Shown here: one piece after another, positions 57,687-64,000 of the stretch
How positions within the stretch are numbered: the first letter of the stretch is position 1
How the letters are laid out: every line of letters begins with the position of its first letter
Assembly (NCBI RefSeq): GCF_041435095.1
Contig: NZ_CP108025.1
Coordinates: forward strand, 3,968,001 to 4,032,000
Source of the DNA: Kitasatospora sp. NBC_00315
Lineage (GTDB): Bacteria; Actinomycetota; Actinomycetes; Streptomycetales; Streptomycetaceae
Direction of reading: 5' to 3'
Length of the DNA stretch: 64,000 nt
Notes under the pieces: model-generated
The model's input: the letters and a program-made list of their open reading frames with translations, nothing else
Databases searched by the model: none
What the model was told of the DNA's origin: nothing
Position numbers and translations under genes: made by a program

Positions 57687-58611
57687 TGGTGTCGATCAGC
57701 TCGCGCGCGCCCTGGCGCAGCAGAGCGACGGCGACGGACGTCCCCAGGGTGGCCGGGTCCAGCGGTCCGGCCCACTCGTGGGCGTCCAGCACGGTCTTGC
57801 CGTCCGGGGTGAAGACCCGGGCGCGCAGGGAGAGCCGGCCGTCCCGCTCCGCCTTGGCGTACCCGGCGATCGGGCTGTTGCAGTGGCCCTGCAGCACGTG
57901 CAGGAACATCCGCTCGGCGGTGGTCTCCCGCCAGGCGTCCGCGTCGCCCAGACCGGAGACGGTGTCGATGGTGACGTTGTCGTCCTCGCGGCACTGCAGG
58001 CCGAGCACGCCGGCGCCGATCGGCGGGCACATCGTCTCCACCGGCAGGATCTCGGTGATCAGATCAGGACGCCCGATCCGCTCCAGGCCGGACACCGCCA
58101 GCAGCAGGGCATCGGCCTCGCCGGCGGCGAGCTTCTCCAGTCGCCGGTTCGCGTTGCCGCGCATCGGCACGCACTCCAGGTGCGGGTGCGAGACCGCCAG
58201 CTGAGCCCGGCGGCGGACCGAGGAGGTCCCGATCCGGGCCCCGGCGGGCAGCGCGTCTAGGGTGAGGCCCTCGGGGTGGATCACCGCGTCCCGGATGTCG
58301 TCCCGCTTGAGGAACCCGGCGAACACGGTGCCCGCCGGAAGCGGCCGGTCGGCCGGCACGTCCTTCACGCAGTGCACCGCGAGATCCGCCTCCCCCGCGA
58401 GCAGCGCGGCGTCGACCTCCTTGGTGAAGGCACCCTTGCCGCCGAGCGCGGCCAGATCCCCCATCCAGCGGTCACCGGAGGTGGTCACCGGGACGACCTC
58501 CGTCCTGATCCCCGGATGCAGCACGGCCAGTTCGGCGCGGACCCGGGCCACCTGGGCGAGCGCCATGGGGGAGGAACGGGAGACGATGCGGATCAGATCG
58601 GCTGTGGGCAT
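57676..58611 (-). CDS. hemC: Hydroxymethylbilane synthase (porphobilinogen deaminase)
   Basis: 311 residues. The active-site pieces are [23 protein letters not shown] (Asp84-equivalent catalytic Asp), [22 protein letters not shown] and the dipyrromethane-cofactor Cys C244 in [11 protein letters not shown]. It polymerises four porphobilinogen units in tetrapyrrole synthesis. It stands alone here, away from a hemA/hemB/hemD set, so it may be a second copy. The ATG at 58611 is the start. Intergenic repeats border its end. Confidence 0.94.
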   Translation of the reverse strand: MPTADLIRIVSRSSPMALAQVARVRAELAVLHPGIRTEVVPVTTSGDRWMGDLAALGGKGAFTKEVDAALLAGEADLAVHCVKDVPADRPLPAGTVFAGFLKRDDIRDAVIHPEGLTLDALPAGARIGTSSVRRRAQLAVSHPHLECVPMRGNANRRLEKLAAGEADALLLAVSGLERIGRPDLITEILPVETMCPPIGAGVLGLQCREDDNVTIDTVSGLGDADAWRETTAERMFLHVLQGHCNSPIAGYAKAERDGRLSLRARVFTPDGKTVLDAHEWAGPLDPATLGTSVAVALLRQGARELIDTIPH

Positions 58612-58723
58612 GCTGAAAACGATAGACCGTCAGATCTCCGTGCACGCAAAGCGGCCGGTGGCGCGGCGCCCGCGGAACGGGCGTCGCGAACGGCCGCGCC
58701 CGGCGGGGGCGCATCGAACAGCA

Positions 58724-58758
58724 CCGGGGGCGCACCGCCACTGGCGGTGCGCCCCCGG
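58724..58758 (-). terminator. Hairpin after hisC
   Basis: CCGGGGGCGCACCGCCA (58724-58740) is followed, after one C, by its exact inverse complement (58742-58758); the real loop is a few bases wider. It ends 8 nt before the hisC stop codon on the minus strand. Confidence 0.85.
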
Positions 58759-58766
58759 CATCCGGT

Positions 58767-59843
58767 CTAGAGCGTCTTGCGGAAGGCCTCGGCCGTCTGC
58801 AGGAAGATGTCGTTGCCGGCCACCTCGCCGATGGAGACCCGCACGCCCTCCGGGAAGGGACGGACGATCACACCGGCCGCCGCGCAGGCGGCGGCGAAGT
58901 CGGCGGTGCGCTCGCCGAGCCGCAGCCAGACGAAGTTGGCCTGCGAGTCCGGGGCCGTCCAGCCCTGGGCGGCGAGGGCGGCGAGCACCCGGGCCCGCTC
59001 CTCGACCAGCGCCTCCACCCGCACCAGCAGGGCGTCCTCGGCGCGCAGCGAGGCGACGGCCGCGTCCTGGGCGAGCTGGCTGACGCCGAACGGGACGGCG
59101 GTCTTGCGCAGTGCGGTGGCCACCGGCTCGTGCGCGATCGCGAAGCCGACCCGCAGCCCGGCCAGGCCGTACGCCTTGGAGAAGGTGCGCAGCACGCAGA
59201 CGTTGGGACGGGTGCGGTAGAGGTCGATGCCGTTGGGCACGTCCGCGTCCCGGATGAACTCGATGTACGCCTCGTCGACGACGACCAGGATCTCGGACGG
59301 CACGGCGTCCAGGAAGCGCTCCAGCTCGGCACGGTGGATGGCGTTGCCGGTGGGGTTGTTGGGGTTGCAGACGAAGATCAGCCGGGTCCGCTCGGTGATC
59401 GCGGCGAGCATCGCGTCGAGGTCGTGGTCCTCGTCGGCGGTGAGCGGCACCGGGACGGGGGTCGCACCGGCGATCTGCGTGATGATCGGGTACGCCTCGA
59501 AGGAGCGCCAGGCGAAGATCACCTCCTCGCCGGGGCCGGCCGTCGCGAGGATCAGCGACTGGGCGACGCCGACCGAGCCGGTGCCGGTGGCGATGTGCTC
59601 CACCGGCACGTCGAACCGGGCCGCCAGCTCGGCGGTGAGGCCGCCGACCGCCATGTCCGGGTAGCGGTTGAACGAGCCGGCCGCCGTGAGGGCCGCGTCG
59701 AGCACGCCGGGCAGCGGCTCGTACGGGTTCTCGTTGGAGGACAGCTTGTAGGCGTCCGCGCCGGCCGGCTTGCCCGGCTTGTAGGTGGGGATGCCCGCCA
59801 GGGCCGGCCTCAGCCGGGGGCCCTGCGCCGCCGTGTCGCTCAC
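58767..59843 (-). CDS. hisC: Histidinol-phosphate aminotransferase
   Basis: 358 residues of the HisC group: [66 protein letters not shown] and the PLP lysine K223 in [15 protein letters not shown]. It transaminates histidinol-phosphate, or may be an aromatic-acid aminotransferase (a second HisC-type copy often acts on Phe/Tyr), because no other his genes are next to it. The GTG at 59843 has AAGGAG 7 nt upstream. Divergent from the LacI gene. Confidence 0.92.
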   Translation of the reverse strand: MSDTAAQGPRLRPALAGIPTYKPGKPAGADAYKLSSNENPYEPLPGVLDAALTAAGSFNRYPDMAVGGLTAELAARFDVPVEHIATGTGSVGVAQSLILATAGPGEEVIFAWRSFEAYPIITQIAGATPVPVPLTADEDHDLDAMLAAITERTRLIFVCNPNNPTGNAIHRAELERFLDAVPSEILVVVDEAYIEFIRDADVPNGIDLYRTRPNVCVLRTFSKAYGLAGLRVGFAIAHEPVATALRKTAVPFGVSQLAQDAAVASLRAEDALLVRVEALVEERARVLAALAAQGWTAPDSQANFVWLRLGERTADFAAACAAAGVIVRPFPEGVRVSIGEVAGNDIFLQTAEAFRKTL

Positions 59844-60206
59844 GCTCGTCTCCTTCTGTGCTCTGCCGCTGCGTCCTGGTTGCAGGCCCGCAGTGCTGAT
59901 CATGTCCTGCCGCGCCGCGGGATCGCCGCTGCGGGGAGTCCTCGGTACGCGCCCGCACCGTGACCCCGGCCGGGTGTCCTGAACGATACCCAGCGCACTC
60001 ACCCGTAGGAGTGACATGCCCGGCGGCCCGATAGGTGCAGATCAGCCATTCTGCAGGGTTCCTTTGGCACATGTCAGAGGTAAGACGGCCAATTTCGTAC
60101 GGGTATGAAGGGCCCGGCGCAGCCTTGCTCATGGAGAAACGTATCTTCTGCGCTTGCGACCTCCCCGGTCACAGGGAGCCGTCGTGAGCCATACGATCGG
60201 TTCGCC
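59844..60206. promoter_or_regulatory. Divergent promoter region between hisC and the LacI gene
   Basis: 363 bp, less GC-rich than its surroundings at about 60040-60150. It should hold both promoters. No clear LacI-type palindrome was found. A 30-codon reading frame (60016-60108, ATG preceded by GGAG) is present but unsupported by any homology. Confidence 0.4.
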
Positions 60207-61364
60207 ATGACAGCAGCAGCCAACCAGAGCGGTCGGCGACCCACCACCTCACGACGTCTGGAGCGGGCCGGCATCCGGGATGTGGCAGCAGCCGCCGGAG
60301 TGTCGATCACCACGGTCTCCGACGCGCTGAACGGTAAGGGCCGCCTGCCCGACGAGACCAGAAGCCGGGTCCGCGAGGTCGCCGAGCGCCTCGGCTACCG
60401 CCCCTCGGCCGCCGCCCGCACCCTGCGCACCGGCAGGTCGGGCCTGATCGGACTGACCGTCACCACCTACGGCGAGGAGCCCTTCACCTTCACCGAGTTC
60501 GCGTACTTCGCCGAGATGGCCAGGGCCGCGACCAGCGCCGCACTCGGGCGGGGCTACGCCCTCGTGGTGCTGCCCGCCTCCTCCCGCCACGACGTCTGGG
60601 GGAACATCGCCCTCGACGGCACCGTGGTGATCGACCCGCCGGACCAGGATCCGCTGGTCAGTGAGCTGTACCGGTCCGGCGTGCCGGTGGTCAGCGACGG
60701 CAAGCCCGGCAACTGCCCGGTCACCGCCTGGGTCGACAACGACCACGAGGCCGCCGTGCTCGGCATCCTCGACCACCTCACCGAGTCCGGCGCCCGCCGG
60801 ATCGGCCTGCTCACCGGCACCAGCACCGACACCTACACCCGGCTCTCCACCGACGCCTACCTCGGCTGGTGCGCCCGGGTCGGCCAGGAGCCGGTGTACG
60901 AGGCGTACCCCGCCCACGACCCCGCCGCCGGCGCGGTCGCCGCCGACCGGCTGCTCGCCCGGCCCGACCGCCCCGACGCGGTGTACGGCCTCTTCGACCC
61001 GAACGGCACCGACCTGCTGGCCGCCGCCCGCCGGTACGGCCTGCGGGTGCCCGACGACCTGCTGCTGGTCTGCTGCAGCGAGAGCGACGTCTACGCCGGT
61101 ACCGAGCCGCCGATCACGACGCTCTCGCTCAAGCCGCGCCGGATCGGCACCACCGTCGTCAACCTGCTCATCGACGCCATCGAGGGAGTCGACTCGGGCA
61201 CCGGAGTGGACGTCGGACGGCTCTTCCCGCCCCGTTTCCGCAGCGCCGGCACCGGCCCACCGCCCGGCACCCTGATGCCCACCGAGCTGATCGTCCGGGC
61301 GTCCTCCCAGCGCCGGAGCACCCGAACCACCGTCAGCCCGCCCCGCTCTCCCGGCGAGGTCTAG
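60207..61364 (+). CDS. LacI-family transcriptional regulator
   Basis: 385 residues. The N-terminal helix-turn-helix GIRDVAAAAGVSITTVSDALNGKGRLPDETRSRVREVAERLGYRPSAAARTLRTGRSG is a textbook LacI domain, followed by a sugar-binding-protein core (GLIGLTVTTYGEEPF, DGTVVIDPPDQDPLV, VPVVSDGKPGNCPVTAWVDNDHEAAV, GARRIGLLTG, LLVCCSESDVYAGTEPPITTLSLKPR). It represses or activates sugar-related genes; none is directly adjacent, so the target is not evident. The ATG at 60207 has no strong ribosome site. The last about 25 residues are Ser/Thr/Arg-rich. Confidence 0.93.
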   Translation: MTAAANQSGRRPTTSRRLERAGIRDVAAAAGVSITTVSDALNGKGRLPDETRSRVREVAERLGYRPSAAARTLRTGRSGLIGLTVTTYGEEPFTFTEFAYFAEMARAATSAALGRGYALVVLPASSRHDVWGNIALDGTVVIDPPDQDPLVSELYRSGVPVVSDGKPGNCPVTAWVDNDHEAAVLGILDHLTESGARRIGLLTGTSTDTYTRLSTDAYLGWCARVGQEPVYEAYPAHDPAAGAVAADRLLARPDRPDAVYGLFDPNGTDLLAAARRYGLRVPDDLLLVCCSESDVYAGTEPPITTLSLKPRRIGTTVVNLLIDAIEGVDSGTGVDVGRLFPPRFRSAGTGPPPGTLMPTELIVRASSQRRSTRTTVSPPRSPGEV

Positions 61365-61478
61365 ACCATCCCAGGAGGGGATAAAACGGACCCGGCCGGC
61401 CCGTCCCGCTGACGCTCCGGAGAATTGGATACCCACCAGGTGAGGACGGCGGGAGAGTGCTCTTCCTATGATGGGCGG

Positions 61479-62696
61479 ATGACACCCGAGGACCGCTTCC
61501 CCGGGCCTGACCAGCCGGACTCAGGCCCCCGCCACCAGCCGGACCTCGACGTGCTGCCCTACGGCTCCTACTTCGAGCCCGCCGAGCCCACCGGCTATGC
61601 CGACGGGTACTCCGAGACGTACAGCGCGTACGGCGGCGCCCGCTACCTCGAACAGCACTGGCCGGCCGCCTCGCACGAGCCCACCCTGCACGACCGCACG
61701 GCGCACTCCCACGCCGCGCAGGGCCATGAGCCGCAGGGTCACGCGGCGCCGGTTCACGACCCGCGGAGTCACGACCCGCAGGCGCAGCTGCGCCACGAGG
61801 ACCCGCCGACCATCGAGCTGGGCCCGCCGCTCACCGAGGACGGCCTGCCGTACTCCACCCCGTACCCGGCGCCCGACCCCTCCGAGCCGCCCGGCCCGCT
61901 GTACGTGATCGGCGATGTGCACGGCTACCTCGACGAGCTGGTCGCCGAGCTGCGCCACCAGGGCCTGATCGACGCCGAGGGGCGCTGGTCGGCCGGCCGC
62001 TCCCGGGTCTGGTTCCTCGGCGACTTCACGGACCGCGGGCCCGACGGCATCGGCGTCATCGATCTCGTCATGCAGCTCGCGGCGGAGGCCGCCGCCGCCG
62101 GCGGGTACTGCCGCGCCCTGATGGGCAATCACGAACTGCTCTTCCTCGGCGCCTCGCGCTACGGCGACGAGCCCGTCCGGTCCACCGCCGGCACCGCCTC
62201 CTTCCTGGCCGCCTGGCGGCTCAACGGCGGCCAGCAGCACGACCTCGACCGGCTGGAGCCGCACCACGTCAGCTGGCTCTCGCGGCTGCCCGCGATGGCA
62301 CTGGAGGACGGCCACCTGCTGCTGCACTCCGACACCACCGCGTATCTCGAATACGGCTCGTCCATCGCCGAGGTCAACGACGCCGTCCACGAACTGCTCG
62401 CCGACGAGGGCGCCGACGAGTGGTGGGACGCCTTCCGCAGCTTCACCAAGCGGTTCGCGTTCCGCGGCGAGGCCGGCCCGTCCGCCGTCCACGAGCTGCT
62501 CGACACCTACGGCGGACAGCGCGTCGTGCACGGCCACAGCCCGATCCCGTACCTGACCGGCACGGCCCACGCCGAGGACGGCACGCCGCCGCACATCCCC
62601 GGCCCGTACGTCTACGCGAGCGACCTCGCCATCGCGATGGACGGAGGAGTCACCATGGACGGCCGGCTGCTGGTCGCCCGACTGCCCGTCAACTGA
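61479..62696 (+). CDS. PPP-family metallophosphoesterase
   Basis: 405 residues. A His/Gln/Pro-rich N-terminal extension (1-138: HPGH-like and HDPRSHDPQAQ parts) is followed by the serine/threonine phosphatase-type core: GDVHG (residues 145-149), GDFTDRGP and GNHE, plus VHGHSPIPYL with the late metal His. It should hydrolyse phosphoesters using two metals. Bacterial members act on proteins, diadenosine tetraphosphate or other phosphates. The ATG at 61479 is chosen. Not clearly in an operon with its neighbours. Confidence 0.88.
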   Translation: MTPEDRFPGPDQPDSGPRHQPDLDVLPYGSYFEPAEPTGYADGYSETYSAYGGARYLEQHWPAASHEPTLHDRTAHSHAAQGHEPQGHAAPVHDPRSHDPQAQLRHEDPPTIELGPPLTEDGLPYSTPYPAPDPSEPPGPLYVIGDVHGYLDELVAELRHQGLIDAEGRWSAGRSRVWFLGDFTDRGPDGIGVIDLVMQLAAEAAAAGGYCRALMGNHELLFLGASRYGDEPVRSTAGTASFLAAWRLNGGQQHDLDRLEPHHVSWLSRLPAMALEDGHLLLHSDTTAYLEYGSSIAEVNDAVHELLADEGADEWWDAFRSFTKRFAFRGEAGPSAVHELLDTYGGQRVVHGHSPIPYLTGTAHAEDGTPPHIPGPYVYASDLAIAMDGGVTMDGRLLVARLPVN

Positions 62697-62945
62697 CCCG
62701 TTCGTCAACGGACCCCGCCCTCCGGCCGGCCCCAGCTGTCGGCCGATCCCGTCAACCGACCGTGCCCGGCCGAACACCGGGTGTCCGGCCCGCGCCCCCC
62801 GGCGCTGAAATTCCGGAAACCTACTGTCTGCACGCCCCCACCCGCCCCTACCATCGAGGCACACCGCACCCGGCAGCCCCGGCCCCACCCACCGGGCCGC
62901 CCGCGTGCGGACGTCAACCTCCGTGACGGAGCGAACGGGGTCCGC

Positions 62946-63968
62946 ATGAACAACGCCCCGCACCTGCTGGCCGAGGACCGCCCGGACTTCGAGCGCATCC
63001 TCGACGAAGCACTGCGCGACGGAACCATCCTGACGGCACAGCGTGAACCGGCAGGCACAAGCAGGACCAGCGAGCCGAACGAGACCCGGGACACCCGGGA
63101 CACGCGTGACACGAGCGCCGGTACAGGCGCGAGCGGGACGAGCGGGACGACCGCCACCCGGCTCACCAGCGAGCAGTTGCGCACCAAGGCGCTGCTCGCC
63201 GCCGGGACCATCGCCTCGGGCGCCGCCGTCGAGTACGAGCACTACACCCGGCTGCGCGAACACCTGCGCACCCCGCTCGAAGGACCGGCCGCCGCACCCG
63301 CCCAGGAGTCGACCCCTCGCAGCACCGGCCCGCAGACCGTCCGAGAACTCGCCGCCCAGCTCGGCTCCGAGAACGGCGCCGGGCTCCTCCCCGTGCTCAC
63401 CGTGCTCGCGCCGATCCTGGCCGGCGCCGCCGCGGTGGTCCTCCTGGCCCTCGGGTACCTGCTGCGCGCCGCGAGCCCGGCCCTGGTCCTGGGCCGTTCG
63501 CTGGTCACGGCGGGCTGGCTGACCCTCGCCGTCGGGATCGCCGCGATGGTCCTCGGCATCATCGGGCTGATCCTCACCGCCCTGCGGGACGGCGCCGGAC
63601 CGCCCGACGACGCCGACCCGGATCTCCGGGCCGAGGTCGCCGACGCCCGCCGCGCCTGGCAGCTGGCCCTGCGCGAGCGCGCCCTGCTGCCGTACCTGCG
63701 GGCCAACCTGGACTCCGAACCGGCGCTGGCGCCGTACACCCCGGCGCCGCGACCGGCGCCGGGGGAGGAGTCCGGTCAGCGCCAGGACCCTTCGGCCTCT
63801 CCGGAGTTCAGCAGTCCCGGCTACACCGGTGCAAGCTTCAGCAGTCCCGGCTTCTCCAGCCCGGGCGTCGAGGGTGTGACCGACCCCGAGGGCCGCACCC
63901 CGCGTCCCGCCGAGTTCAGCAGCCCGGGTTACAGCCCGCCCGCGTTCACCAGCCCCGACGACGTCTGA
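62946..63968 (+). CDS. Membrane protein with FSSPGY repeat tail
   Basis: 340 residues. A low-complexity N-terminal third rich in Thr, Asp, Arg and Gly (TRDTRDTRDTS), two closely spaced membrane helices in the middle (about 150-185 and 196-220), an acidic and basic helix (DAEVADARRAWQLALRERALLPYL), and a C-terminal tail with repeated FSSPGY/F-SSPG units (SPEFSSPGYTGASFSSPGFSSPG and EFSSPGYSPPAF) ending DDV. The ATG at 62946 is chosen. Family not recognised; related Streptomyces proteins of similar layout are annotated only as hypothetical. Confidence 0.78.
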   Translation: MNNAPHLLAEDRPDFERILDEALRDGTILTAQREPAGTSRTSEPNETRDTRDTRDTSAGTGASGTSGTTATRLTSEQLRTKALLAAGTIASGAAVEYEHYTRLREHLRTPLEGPAAAPAQESTPRSTGPQTVRELAAQLGSENGAGLLPVLTVLAPILAGAAAVVLLALGYLLRAASPALVLGRSLVTAGWLTLAVGIAAMVLGIIGLILTALRDGAGPPDDADPDLRAEVADARRAWQLALRERALLPYLRANLDSEPALAPYTPAPRPAPGEESGQRQDPSASPEFSSPGYTGASFSSPGFSSPGVEGVTDPEGRTPRPAEFSSPGYSPPAFTSPDDV

Positions 63969-64000
63969 GCCGTCGGGCCCGGCCGGCGCACCGGGCCGGT

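Noticed and set aside
60016..60108. A 30-codon frame with an ATG and GGAG before the LacI gene
   Set aside because: Spacing to the GGAG is short, the peptide has no recognisable feature, and frames of this size occur by chance; kept only as a note.

Overview
The window is very GC-rich, with frequent GTG and TTG starts and dense, mostly polycistronic genes. A fused cydDC gene, a DevS-like sensor kinase, an XRE/MmyB-type regulator and many secreted proteins point to a Streptomycetaceae chromosome (Streptomyces, Kitasatospora or a close relative). No rRNA, tRNA, CRISPR array, prophage or transposase gene was seen. Housekeeping genes (hemC, hisC, folD, cydABDC, mscL) alternate with accessory blocks.

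Layout. 1-4.7 kb: the end of an MFS permease and a four-gene operon of two ABC-2 type exporters. 4.9-9.1 kb: four tandem, translationally coupled, diverged paralogues of a single-pass membrane protein. 9.5-13.6 kb: an LLM-class flavin oxidoreductase gene, then a roughly 3 kb block (CcbP-like protein, frameshifted unknown gene, DUF433/DUF5615 toxin-antitoxin-like pair), then a second, diverged copy of the oxidoreductase 5' end, so the block looks inserted. 14.4-19.1 kb: a compact locus with two LuxR-type regulators, two short secreted Cys-containing peptides and two JmjC/cupin proteins; it resembles an unrecognised peptide-modification (RiPP-like) system. 19.2-24.2 kb: a small Cys-rich protein, a HAD phosphatase, a GH9 glycosidase with an operator-like palindrome, and a cytochrome P450.

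24.5-36.5 kb, all on the minus strand: an expanded phosphate-ABC-like (Pst) locus. It has PstB, PstA, PstC and a membrane-anchored PstS, plus a sortase-fold protein without the catalytic His and Cys, an 852-residue anchored surface protein, a secreted PstS-like protein, another secreted protein and two DUF1508-like proteins. 36.7-45.8 kb: an orphan sensor kinase, the cytochrome bd genes cydA, cydB and fused cydDC behind a Rex-type operator, and mscL with a C-terminal zinc-ribbon-like tail. 46-53 kb: a DUF2087 protein, a two-component system, and a MacAB-like export operon with a DUF5666 protein. 53.3-55.8 kb: a divergent XRE regulator and DHA2 MFS pump. 55.9-64 kb: folD with a cyclodeaminase gene, hemC, hisC, a LacI regulator, a PPP-type phosphatase and a membrane protein with a repeat tail.

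The strongest candidates for undescribed biology are the JmjC/peptide locus (14.4-19.0 kb), the Pst-like surface locus with its pseudo-sortase (24.5-36.5 kb), and the four-paralogue membrane operon (4.9-9.1 kb). All functions come from reading the sequence and recalled family knowledge; no database search was made.
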